DNA of 64,000 bases from positions 78,832 through 142,831 of the forward strand of contig CACJOA010000001.1 of NCBI GenBank assembly GCA_902594915.1, in the 5' to 3' direction. Shown piece after piece: positions 36,991-44,819 of the stretch (its first letter is position 1; each line of letters starts with the position of its first letter). The notes below the pieces were generated by a model. The model did no database searches. It had not been told where the DNA came from and saw only the letters and a list, made by a program, of their open reading frames with translations. Source of the DNA: an uncultured Pelagibacteraceae bacterium (GTDB lineage: Bacteria; Pseudomonadota; Alphaproteobacteria; Pelagibacterales; Pelagibacteraceae). The position numbers and the translations under genes are program-made.

Positions 36991-37311
36991 CTATACTTGT
37001 TTCGATGGAATATTTACTACTAAACCATCAAGTTCATCCGTTACAATTATTTGGCAACTAAGCCTACTATTTTTTTTGGGTTCGAAAGCCATGTCAAGCA
37101 TATCTTCCTCACCTTCTTCTTTTGTTGGAATCTTATCAAACCATTCTTCATTTACATATACGTGACATGTCGCACAAGCCATGCCTCCCCCGCAGTCAGC
37201 GTCAATTCCGGGAATATCATTTTGCACCGCTCCCTCCATTACAGAAAGTCCATTTTGAACATCTATAGTATGATTTTTATTATCGTGGGTGATGTAAGTT
37301 ATTTTTGCCAT
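36991..37311 (-). CDS. 2Fe-2S ferredoxin, adrenodoxin type
   Basis: I start at ATG 37311 ([14 protein letters not shown], 106 aa); an upstream ATG at 37341 would read through the proteorhodopsin terminator. Cluster ligands are [17 protein letters not shown] (C-x5-C-x2-C, about residues 40-48) and SRLSCQ near residue 86. The acidic [14 protein letters not shown] stretch is typical of vertebrate-type ferredoxins. It is next to its likely reductase. A perfect TATAAT ends 7 nt before the ATG, so the mRNA may be leaderless. Confidence 0.93.
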   Translation of the reverse strand: MAKITYITHDNKNHTIDVQNGLSVMEGAVQNDIPGIDADCGGGMACATCHVYVNEEWFDKIPTKEEGEEDMLDMAFEPKKNSRLSCQIIVTDELDGLVVNIPSKQV

Positions 37312-37318
37312 AACAGTG

Positions 37319-37324
37319 ATTATA
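37319..37324 (-). promoter_or_regulatory. -10 box of the ferredoxin gene, adjoining the rhodopsin terminator
   Basis: A perfect TATAAT on the minus strand predicts initiation at 37311-37312, the first base of the ferredoxin ATG. The expected -35 zone falls inside the proteorhodopsin terminator stem, and no -35 consensus is seen there. Confidence 0.5.
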
Positions 37325-37325
37325 C

Positions 37326-37365
37326 AAAAAAAATAGGGCAAGTATGTGAAAACATACTCGCCCTA
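37326..37365 (-). terminator. Rho-independent terminator of proteorhodopsin
   Basis: A 14-nt stem, TAGGGCGAGTATGT / ACATACTTGCCCTA read on the minus strand with a single mismatch, has a 4-nt loop and is followed directly by eight Ts (37333-37326). It begins 25 nt after the rhodopsin stop and is the clearest terminator in the window. Confidence 0.9.
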
Positions 37366-37389
37366 TAAATTATATGATTACTTTAGTAA

Positions 37390-38160
37390 TTATCTGGCTC
37401 TTGCACCAGCTGAACTTACTGCAGCAGCCCAAATTACTAGACCAAATGCAATTTTATTTATAAAGTCAGCTAAGTTGTAAACAACGTTAAGTGTGTTAGC
37501 ATCTACACCACCTGTTAGGTAACCAAATACATAACCTAGTGGGTAAATTGCCCAACCTACAGTAACAATCATTCTCATTGCGCCGAACGCAGTTGTTAAA
37601 GCTTTGTTTCCGCTTTTTGCAGCAGCTCTTCCAGCTTCACCAGAGAATACTTCATAAAGAATGTATACCCAACCTGCCATACCGATTACAAAACCAAGTG
37701 TAGCGTTGATGTATCCAGCTTCTCCTAAATATCCACCGATTAACATTACTAATGAACCAATTAACAATCTCCAGAACATTCCAGAATTTGCTTTTCTTAC
37801 AGCTACTAGAATTAAATAAAATTCTACCATCTGTAATGGTACAGTTATTAACCAGTCAATATATCTGTATACTGTTGGTGAATCACCAGTCATTACCCAT
37901 ACTTCTCTCATGTACATGTAGTGTATGAATGCAATACCAGTTACTAGACCTGCAACAGTTACTGACGTTTTCCAGCCAGGAGCAACAGTTCCTCTTTCCA
38001 TGAAGAAGAAAGCTGTAGCAGCCAACATACCCATTGAAATTACCCAAAAGGAAATTCCAACAAAGTCATCTTGAGCTAACATAGCGGTCGCAGCGTTTGC
38101 AACACCTGTAATACCTATTAAGGCTACAGCTGCTAAAGCAAACAGTTTAAGTTTTTTCAT
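37390..38160 (-). CDS. Proteorhodopsin, blue-absorbing type
   Basis: This is a light-driven proton pump, 256 residues, with a cleavable signal (MKKLKLFALAAVALIGITGVANA) and seven helices. The retinal Schiff-base lysine is Lys236 (NLADFINKIAFG). The proton acceptor is Asp102 and the donor Glu113 in RYIDWLITVPLQMVEFYLIL, and the conserved His80 is in FIHYMYM. The spectral-tuning position (105 in the reference protein, here 110) is Gln, which gives blue absorption; Leu gives green. A strong ribosome site GAGGGAG precedes the ATG. No retinal or carotenoid genes are nearby, so they must lie elsewhere. Confidence 0.98.
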   Translation of the reverse strand: MKKLKLFALAAVALIGITGVANAATAMLAQDDFVGISFWVISMGMLAATAFFFMERGTVAPGWKTSVTVAGLVTGIAFIHYMYMREVWVMTGDSPTVYRYIDWLITVPLQMVEFYLILVAVRKANSGMFWRLLIGSLVMLIGGYLGEAGYINATLGFVIGMAGWVYILYEVFSGEAGRAAAKSGNKALTTAFGAMRMIVTVGWAIYPLGYVFGYLTGGVDANTLNVVYNLADFINKIAFGLVIWAAAVSSAGARAR

Positions 38161-38187
38161 AAAAAACTCCCTCTTTAGTTAGTTTTT

Positions 38188-38205
38188 ATTAGTTTATATA
38201 AACTA
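38188..38205. promoter_or_regulatory. 18-bp perfect palindrome upstream of proteorhodopsin
   Basis: TTAGTTTATATAAACTAA reads the same on both strands, 28 bp upstream of the rhodopsin ATG, and is joined to a second palindrome CTAAGCTTAG (38202-38211). The 210-bp rhodopsin/prpE divergent region around it holds nothing else I can assign. It may be an operator or a promoter core. Confidence 0.4.
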
Positions 38206-38370
38206 AGCTTAGCTTTTACTAAGCCAAAGTTGTGCGTTAAATACCAAATAAAAACGGTTAATAGAAGGTTTAATTACTGTAAATTTACATTGATTTTACT
38301 CATTTTTTAAAATTAAATACAATTTGTGATTTAAAAACCACAGTAAATTAACTATCGAATCAAAAAACCT

Positions 38371-40266
38371 ATGTCTGATAAATTTGATAATATTTATAAA
38401 AAATCAATAAATAATCCTGAAAATTTTTGGCAAGAAGCCTCGAATAATATTTTTTGGTTTAAAAAACCAACCAAAATTCTAAATAGTTCTAATCCACCAT
38501 TTTATAAGTGGTTTGAGGATGGAGTGACAAATACTTGTTATAATGCATTAGACTTACACATAGATCAAGGACGAGGTGAAAAATCTGCTCTAATCTATGA
38601 TAGTCCAATTACAGGAAACAAAAATAAGTTCACTTATAAACAACTTAGATCAAAAGTATCCAAGTTTGCAGGTGCATTAAAGACACAAGGAGTTTCAAAA
38701 GGTGATAGAGTAATCATTTATATGCCAATGATACCAGAGGCGGTGATTGCTATGCTTGCTTGCGCAAGAATTGGGGCAATACATTCTGTTGTATTTGGTG
38801 GATTTGCCTCTAATGAACTAGCTAGTCGAATAGACGACAGTAAAGCAAAACTTTTGGTCACTGCTTCCTGTGGCTTTGAGCCTGGTAGAACTGTTGAGTA
38901 TAAACCACTAGTGGATGAAGCTGTTAAATTAGCTAAGCACAAGATTAGTAAAATGATTTTGTATCAAAGAAAGGGTTATGAAGTTAAATTAAATGCTCCA
39001 ATAGAAATTAGTTGGGATGAAGCTATTACAAATGCAAAAGAAGTTGATTGTGTTGAGATGAATTCAAATGAATTTGCTTATATTCTTTATACTTCAGGTA
39101 CAACTGGTACTCCAAAAGGGATTGTAAGAGACATTGGAGGACACATTGTAGCTTTAAAATGGACAATGAAAAATATTTACAACATTGATGAGGATGATAT
39201 TTGGTGGTCAGCAAGCGATATTGGTTGGATTGTAGGTCACTCTTATATTGTTTATGCTCCTTTATTTAAAGGATGCACAACAGTGCTTTTTGAGGGAAAG
39301 CCAGTGGGCACACCGGATGCTGGTGCTTTTTGGAAAATTATTTCTGATTATAAAGTGAAATCTTTATTTACAGCTCCAACTGCATTTAGAGCAATTAAAA
39401 AAGAAGACCCTGATGGTAAATTCTTTTCTAAGTACGATTTAAGTAAATTTGAGAGTCTTTTTCTTGCTGGAGAACGTGCAGATCCAGATACTATTAAATG
39501 GGCAGAAAATTTGCTTAAAGTTCCAGTAATAGATCATTGGTGGCAAACTGAAACTAGTTGGGCGATAAGCTCAAATTGCACTGGAATTGAAATGATGAAA
39601 ACTAAATATGGGTCAGCTTGTAAAGCTGTCCCTGGCTATGATGTCAAAATAATTAAATCTGACCAAACATTAGCTAAACCGAATGAAATGGGAGATATAG
39701 TTGTTAAACTTCCATTGCCTCCAGGAACGTTTCCAACCTTATGGAACGCTGATCAAAGATATAAAGAGAACTATATGTCAAATTATGAGGGTTACTATCA
39801 AACTTATGATGCAGGTCATATCGACGAGGATGGGTATATTTGGATTATGTCTAGAACAGATGATATAATTAATGTTGCTGGTCATAGATTATCAACTGGT
39901 GCAATAGAAGAAGTTTTATCGGAACATCAGTCAGTAGCTGAGTGTGCTGTTCTAGGTATTTCTGATAAGCTTAAAGGACAACTGCCTATTGGTTTAGTTG
40001 TTTTAAAAGCAGGTGTTGATAAAAGTCATGAGGATATATCAAGTGAGTGTATTCAAATGGTCAGAGAAAAAATTGGTCCTGTTGCTGCATTTAAAATTGC
40101 AATAGTAATCAAAAGACTCCCTAAAACAAGATCGGGAAAAATTTTAAGAGGAACTATTAGGAAAATTGCTGATAATGAGAAATATAAAATACCTCCAACT
40201 ATTGATGATCCAGCAATCTTAGATGAAATAAAAGTAGATCTAAAAAATAACAATATTCTTAAATAG
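38371..40266 (+). CDS. prpE: Propionyl-CoA synthetase (acyl-CoA synthetase, ACS family)
   Basis: This adenylate-forming enzyme activates propionate, and perhaps acetate, to the CoA thioester. It has 631 residues. Motif A3 is YTSGTTGTPKGI near residue 237, the hinge GRTDDIINVAGHRLSTG is near 490, and the catalytic Lys in PKTRSGKILRGT is near residue 588. The stretch ASCGFEPGRTVEYKPLVDEA is characteristic of PrpE over Acs. Acetylation of the C-terminal lysine is the known control of the family. It is divergent from proteorhodopsin and overlaps the SMR gene by one base. Confidence 0.92.
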   Translation: MSDKFDNIYKKSINNPENFWQEASNNIFWFKKPTKILNSSNPPFYKWFEDGVTNTCYNALDLHIDQGRGEKSALIYDSPITGNKNKFTYKQLRSKVSKFAGALKTQGVSKGDRVIIYMPMIPEAVIAMLACARIGAIHSVVFGGFASNELASRIDDSKAKLLVTASCGFEPGRTVEYKPLVDEAVKLAKHKISKMILYQRKGYEVKLNAPIEISWDEAITNAKEVDCVEMNSNEFAYILYTSGTTGTPKGIVRDIGGHIVALKWTMKNIYNIDEDDIWWSASDIGWIVGHSYIVYAPLFKGCTTVLFEGKPVGTPDAGAFWKIISDYKVKSLFTAPTAFRAIKKEDPDGKFFSKYDLSKFESLFLAGERADPDTIKWAENLLKVPVIDHWWQTETSWAISSNCTGIEMMKTKYGSACKAVPGYDVKIIKSDQTLAKPNEMGDIVVKLPLPPGTFPTLWNADQRYKENYMSNYEGYYQTYDAGHIDEDGYIWIMSRTDDIINVAGHRLSTGAIEEVLSEHQSVAECAVLGISDKLKGQLPIGLVVLKAGVDKSHEDISSECIQMVREKIGPVAAFKIAIVIKRLPKTRSGKILRGTIRKIADNEKYKIPPTIDDPAILDEIKVDLKNNNILK

Positions 40267-40598
40267 TGCTAAAAACTTACTTATTTCTCATAGGTGCAAT
40301 CTTTTGTGAAGTTGCTGGAACTATGTTATTGCCAGTTTCCCAGAATTTCACAAAATTTTTTCCAACTTTTGCGTTGTCTGTTTTATATCTAACCGCATTT
40401 TATCTTCTAACTTTTGTTGTAAATAAATTACCAATAGCAATAGTTTATGCTACTTGGAGCGGTTTAGGAATTTTCACGATTGCAATATTAGGTTACCTTT
40501 TTTTTAAACAAACTTTAGCTTGGCAAGCAATTATTGGATTATTTTTAATCGTTATTGGCGTTATATTGGTTAATAGTTATACTGGAAAAGTTAGCTAA
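40266..40598 (+). CDS. Small multidrug resistance (SMR/EmrE) family protein
   Basis: This four-helix membrane protein of 110 residues has the conserved membrane glutamate in GAIFCEVAGT (Glu15) and VYATWSGLG in helix 3, hallmarks of proton-coupled SMR exporters. The start is GTG at 40266, using the last G of the prpE TAG stop. The 3' end overlaps convergent pyrC by 8 nt. Some SMR proteins export guanidinium or polyamines; the substrate here is undefined. Confidence 0.9.
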   Translation: MLKTYLFLIGAIFCEVAGTMLLPVSQNFTKFFPTFALSVLYLTAFYLLTFVVNKLPIAIVYATWSGLGIFTIAILGYLFFKQTLAWQAIIGLFLIVIGVILVNSYTGKVS

Positions 40599-41898
40599 AT
40601 ATTAATGAAGTACCATCAGGATCTCCTAGAATCTTTCCATCTTTCATTTTTATTTTTCCTGCAATAATAGTTGCTGTTGGTGTACCTTTAAATTCAAATC
40701 CATTAAACGGTGACCAACCACACTTACTCTCTATATTTTCATTTTTGATTTGAATTCTTTTATTCATATCTACAACTGTAAAATCAGCATCATAACCCTC
40801 TTTAATAAATCCTTTATTTTTTATTCCAAAAATTTTTACCGGATTTTCACATACAAGATTAATTAATTGTGTTAAAGATAATTTGCCATCATTTACATGA
40901 TTCAACATCACGGGCATTAAAGTTTGAACACCTGGCATACCTGATGGAGAGTTAGGATATATTTTATCTTTATTTACTTTAAGATGTGGGGCATGGTCCG
41001 AACCAATGGTGTCATTTAAATTATTTTTTACTGCGTACCAAAATCTATCGTAATGAGATTTGTCTCTTATAGGAGGATTCATTTGAGCATATGTTCCAAG
41101 TTTATCATAACAATCAGGAGCGTAGATTGTTAAATGCTGGGGTGTAATTTCAAAAGTAATATTACCTTTGTGTTGTGATAAAAAATCTATTTCTTGTTTT
41201 GTTGAAATATGAAGTATGTGTGCTTTTTTATTATAACGCTCTGCAATCTTAACAATTCTTCTTGTTGATGACATTGCACATTCCTCGCTCCTCCAAATTG
41301 GATGTGTGTGCACATCTCCATTTTTAATCAATTTTTTATTAATTTCTAAAAGAGCTTCATCCTCTGAATGAACTGCTACAACTTTAGAAGAATTTTTAAA
41401 TACATTAATAATGTCTTTTTCATCTGCAACTAATAAATTTCCAGTGGAAGAACCAGCAAACAGTTTAATACCACAACATCCTTCTAAATTTTTTAAATCT
41501 GCTAATTGATTAACATTGTCAGCTGTTGCTCCAAAATAAAAAGCGTAATTACAATACATTCTATTTTTTGCGAGATCTAATTTTCTCTGAAATTCTTTTA
41601 TATTTGAAGTAGGTGGGTTAGTGTTTGGCATTTCGAATACAGCCGTTATACCCCCTGCAATTGCAGCTCTACTTCCAGAATTGAGATCCTCGGTATCAGT
41701 CGAACCTGGCTCTCTAAAGTGAGTTTGAGTGTCTATACAACCAGGTAAAACTATTTGATTATTTGCATCATAAATCTCCAGAGATGCTTCAGAAATTTTA
41801 CCAATCTTTAATATTTTGCCACCTTTTATAGCAATGTCTTCTTTTTTTAATTTACCATCTGTATAGTATTGTCCGTTTATTATTTTTAGATCTAACAT
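40591..41898 (-). CDS. pyrC: Dihydroorotase-like amidohydrolase (class I type)
   Basis: This 435-residue amidohydrolase would cyclise carbamoyl-aspartate to dihydroorotate in pyrimidine synthesis. Metal-site motifs are DTQTHFREPG near residue 56, GIKLFAGSS with the carboxylated Lys near 143, AVHSED near 174, HILHIS near 226 and GSDHAPH near 299. The usual first motif is DxHxHxR; here the first His is Gln, as in a subgroup of annotated dihydroorotases. An allantoinase- or hydantoinase-like role is less likely but not excluded. It is divergent from ygfZ over 43 bp. Confidence 0.82.
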   Translation of the reverse strand: MLDLKIINGQYYTDGKLKKEDIAIKGGKILKIGKISEASLEIYDANNQIVLPGCIDTQTHFREPGSTDTEDLNSGSRAAIAGGITAVFEMPNTNPPTSNIKEFQRKLDLAKNRMYCNYAFYFGATADNVNQLADLKNLEGCCGIKLFAGSSTGNLLVADEKDIINVFKNSSKVVAVHSEDEALLEINKKLIKNGDVHTHPIWRSEECAMSSTRRIVKIAERYNKKAHILHISTKQEIDFLSQHKGNITFEITPQHLTIYAPDCYDKLGTYAQMNPPIRDKSHYDRFWYAVKNNLNDTIGSDHAPHLKVNKDKIYPNSPSGMPGVQTLMPVMLNHVNDGKLSLTQLINLVCENPVKIFGIKNKGFIKEGYDADFTVVDMNKRIQIKNENIESKCGWSPFNGFEFKGTPTATIIAGKIKMKDGKILGDPDGTSLIFS

Positions 41899-41941
41899 TT
41901 TTGAAAAAAATTATTATATTAAAAATTGATATCAATCAAAT

Positions 41942-42829
41942 ATGAATAACAGTGTTTTTATATTAAAAGACAGGTCCATACTCTATGTAAATGGCTCAGA
42001 TACTAAAAATTTTCTTCAAAATTTAATTAGTAACGATATAAACAAGGTAACGGATAACTCAAGTTGCTTTGCATCTTTATTAACACCACAAGGTAAATTT
42101 TTATACGAATTTATTATTATAAAACATAAAGTAGGATATTTTATTGATTGTGAAAAGTCACAATCTGAAGAAATATTTAAACAATTAAATACCTATAAAA
42201 TCAGATCAAAAGTTGAAATACTTGATTTAAGTAATGAATTTGTTGTTGCGGGTTTTAGTTATGAAAAATTTTTATCTATTGAGGGCTCTAAAAATATCTT
42301 AGGTTTCACCTTTAAATACAGAGAAGATCCAATTATTTTAGATCCAAGAAATAAAAATTTAGGAGCGAGATTAGTTATAAATCTAGAAAAATTATATTTA
42401 TCTCTAAAAAAATTAGATCTAAAAAATGGCAATGTTGAAAATTATTACACTCTAAGTCATAAACTTGGAATCGTTCCAAAAAATTTAAATAAATTACAAA
42501 ATAAATTATTTGGAATAGAGTGTAATTATGAAGAGCTAAATGCAATTGATTTTAAAAAAGGGTGTTACGTAGGTCAAGAAAATACAGCGAGAATTAAACT
42601 TAAGAATAAACTCTCAAAAAGATTATTACCTATTCAGCTCATTGATGGAAATTTAATTGAAGATGAAAAAATCTTTAATAATGATTTTGAAATTGGAAAA
42701 GTGTTAATAAACGATAAATACCCATTTGCACTAATCAAATACCTTGATAAAAATTTTGAAAAAAATAAAATTTTAAAGGGAAATAAAGGATCTTTTAAAA
42801 TATTTATACCTCATTGGCTAAATATTTGA
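41942..42829 (+). CDS. ygfZ: YgfZ/GcvT-fold folate-binding iron-sulfur assembly protein
   Basis: This 295-residue GcvT-like protein supports maturation or repair of 4Fe-4S enzymes (YgfZ/IBA57 family). The diagnostic motif KGCYVGQE with its conserved Cys is near residue 210. The N-terminal GcvT-like half has YVNGSDTKNFLQNLISNDI. It lacks the catalytic features of GcvT in the window's first operon. The 3' end lies 4 nt from the antisense tRNA-Leu. NadA, a 4Fe-4S enzyme encoded just downstream, is a plausible client. Confidence 0.93.
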   Translation: MNNSVFILKDRSILYVNGSDTKNFLQNLISNDINKVTDNSSCFASLLTPQGKFLYEFIIIKHKVGYFIDCEKSQSEEIFKQLNTYKIRSKVEILDLSNEFVVAGFSYEKFLSIEGSKNILGFTFKYREDPIILDPRNKNLGARLVINLEKLYLSLKKLDLKNGNVENYYTLSHKLGIVPKNLNKLQNKLFGIECNYEELNAIDFKKGCYVGQENTARIKLKNKLSKRLLPIQLIDGNLIEDEKIFNNDFEIGKVLINDKYPFALIKYLDKNFEKNKILKGNKGSFKIFIPHWLNI

Positions 42830-42833
42830 GATA

Positions 42834-42919
42834 TGGTGCGGCCAGAGAGACTCGAACTCTCATGGACTAGGTCCACACGGCCCTCAACCGTGCCTGTCTA
42901 CCAATTTCAGCATGGCCGC
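42834..42919 (-). tRNA. tRNA-Leu (anticodon GAG)
   Basis: This is an 86-nt gene with encoded CCA (42834-42836). The acceptor stem GCGGCCA pairs with TGGCCGC, the anticodon stem CACGG pairs with CCGTG around the loop TTGAGGG, and the anticodon GAG lies at 42883-42885. It has a long variable arm as expected for Leu and a T-arm with GTTCGAGTC. It is antisense to its plus-strand neighbours ygfZ and nadA. Confidence 0.97.
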
Positions 42920-42974
42920 AATATGACCCATAATAAATCAATGACAAGTTGGTTTCAAATTGATAAATTTTAAT

Positions 42975-43964
42975 ATGGAATTTAATCAAGAAGTAAAAAA
43001 AGCAACAGATCCAATATACAAAAAAATATCAAAAGTAATGCCTGAAATTGAGTGGTCAATTCATGCCCCATATATTCATAAAATTAATAAATTAAAAAAA
43101 AAGAAGAACGCAGTTATATTGGCTCATAATTATCAAACACCAGAAATATATCATGGCATCGCAGATTTTTCTGCTGACTCTCTTGCTCTTGCGGTAGAGG
43201 CATCTAAGACCTCAGCAGATATAATAGTTATGGCTGGCGTTCACTTTATGGCAGAAACTGCAAAACTGATGAGTCCAAACAAAAAGGTTTTACTACCAGA
43301 CATGAAAGCTGGTTGTTCTCTTTCTTCTTCTGTGACAGGTAAAGATGTAAGATTGCTAAAAGAAAAATATCCAGGTGTGCCTGTCGTTTCATATGTAAAT
43401 ACTTCGGCAGATGTGAAAGCTGAAACAGATGTATGTTGTACTTCTGCTAATGCGGTAAAAATTGTTAAATCATTAGGAGTAAAAAAAGTAATTTTTTTAC
43501 CTGATGACTATCTGGCCAAATACGTGGCTTCCCAAATTGATGTTGAAATTATTTCTTGGAAAGGAATTTGTATTGTTCATGACCAATTCAATGAAAAAGA
43601 AATTATCAATATCAGAAAAAATAATCCTGGTATAAAAATAATTGCTCATCCTGAATGTCCGCCTGATGTAATCAAAGCGAGTGATTTTGCGGGCTCAACC
43701 TCTGGTATGATTAATTACGTAAAAGATAATCAGCCGAAAAAAGTTATGATGGTGACCGAATGCTCAATGAGTGACAATATTCAAGTTGAAAATCCAAACG
43801 TAGAATTTATCAGACCGTGTAATATGTGTCCTCATATGAAAAAAATTACTTTACCAAAAATTTTACATTGTTTAGAAAACGAAACTGGCGAAATAATTAT
43901 GGACAAAACAACAATCGACAAAGCTAGATTGTCTGTAGAAAAAATGGTTGCCATTGGTAGATAA
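42975..43964 (+). CDS. nadA: Quinolinate synthase
   Basis: NadA condenses iminoaspartate with dihydroxyacetone phosphate to quinolinate in NAD synthesis, using a 4Fe-4S cluster. I start at ATG 42975 (MEFNQEVKK, 329 aa); a TTG five codons earlier is possible. Cluster cysteines are in DMKAGCSLSS, TDVCCTSAN and RPCNMCPHM. The substrate motifs ILAHNYQTPEIY and HPECPPDV are present. nadC follows after 6 nt. nadB is not in the window, so the iminoaspartate source is unknown. Confidence 0.96.
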   Translation: MEFNQEVKKATDPIYKKISKVMPEIEWSIHAPYIHKINKLKKKKNAVILAHNYQTPEIYHGIADFSADSLALAVEASKTSADIIVMAGVHFMAETAKLMSPNKKVLLPDMKAGCSLSSSVTGKDVRLLKEKYPGVPVVSYVNTSADVKAETDVCCTSANAVKIVKSLGVKKVIFLPDDYLAKYVASQIDVEIISWKGICIVHDQFNEKEIINIRKNNPGIKIIAHPECPPDVIKASDFAGSTSGMINYVKDNQPKKVMMVTECSMSDNIQVENPNVEFIRPCNMCPHMKKITLPKILHCLENETGEIIMDKTTIDKARLSVEKMVAIGR

Positions 43965-43970
43965 GACTTT

Positions 43971-44810
43971 GTGTCAAAAATTAAATTAAGTGAAACTTTC
44001 ATAATTGATCGCGTTAAACTCGCATTGGCCGAAGATTTATATCCAGACGGAGATATAACCACTAACTTGATAAAAAAGAGCAAAATCATTACCGCAAAAT
44101 TAGTCTGTAATCAAAAGGCAATTATTGCTGGACTGCTATTTGTAAAACATACTTTTGCTCAAGTTGATAAAAAAATTAAATTTATTATTAAACGGAGGGA
44201 CGGATCTCTTGTTAAAAAAAACTCAATAATTGCAATAATACGGGGAAATCCAAAATCAATATTGATAGCAGAGAGAGTAGCTTTAAATTTTTTATCTCAC
44301 ATTTCAGGCATTGCAACAAAGACAAATAAATTCGTAAAACTTGCTGGAAAAAAGTGTAAGGTTTGTTGCACAAGAAAAACAATTCCTAATTTAAGAGTTA
44401 TTCAAAAGTATGCGGTAAAATTAGGTGGTGGATTTAATCATAGGTTTAATTTGAGTGATGAATTTTTGATAAAAGATAATCACATCGCAAGTTCCAATCT
44501 AAAGGAAATTGTAATGCTTGCTATTAAAAACAAAAATAGAAAAAAAATAACTGTTGAGGTTGATAATTTACATCAATTAAAAAAGATTATTGGATTAAAA
44601 TTTGATAGAATCTTACTTGATAATATGAGTTTAAAAAGCTTAAAAACTGCGGTCAAACTTTCAAAGGAATATTATGAAACTGAAGCCTCTGGTAATGTTA
44701 ATACTAAATCCATAAAATCCATTGCATCAACAGGTGTAGATAGGATCTCAATAGGTAGTATTACACATAGTGTTCCAGCAATTGATTTTAAAATTGAATT
44801 TATAAAATAA
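43971..44810 (+). CDS. nadC: Nicotinate-nucleotide pyrophosphorylase (carboxylating)
   Basis: NadC makes nicotinate mononucleotide from quinolinate and PRPP. It has 279 residues. The motifs are LALAEDLYPDGDITT at the N-terminus, LNFLSHISGIAT, CTRKTIPNLR, GGGFNHRFNLSD and DRILLDNMS, with SIGSITHS near the C-terminus. The start is GTG at 43971, 6 nt after the nadA stop. The usual Thr-Thr-Pro of the family reads Thr-Ile-Pro here, a mild change. Confidence 0.96.
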   Translation: MSKIKLSETFIIDRVKLALAEDLYPDGDITTNLIKKSKIITAKLVCNQKAIIAGLLFVKHTFAQVDKKIKFIIKRRDGSLVKKNSIIAIIRGNPKSILIAERVALNFLSHISGIATKTNKFVKLAGKKCKVCCTRKTIPNLRVIQKYAVKLGGGFNHRFNLSDEFLIKDNHIASSNLKEIVMLAIKNKNRKKITVEVDNLHQLKKIIGLKFDRILLDNMSLKSLKTAVKLSKEYYETEASGNVNTKSIKSIASTGVDRISIGSITHSVPAIDFKIEFIK

Positions 44811-44819
44811 TACGTCTTG

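Noticed and set aside
38191-38232. A sigma-70 promoter for proteorhodopsin (TTGGCT with TATATA in the palindrome)
   Set aside because: The spacing is 20-22 nt, too long for a confident call; only the palindrome is reported.
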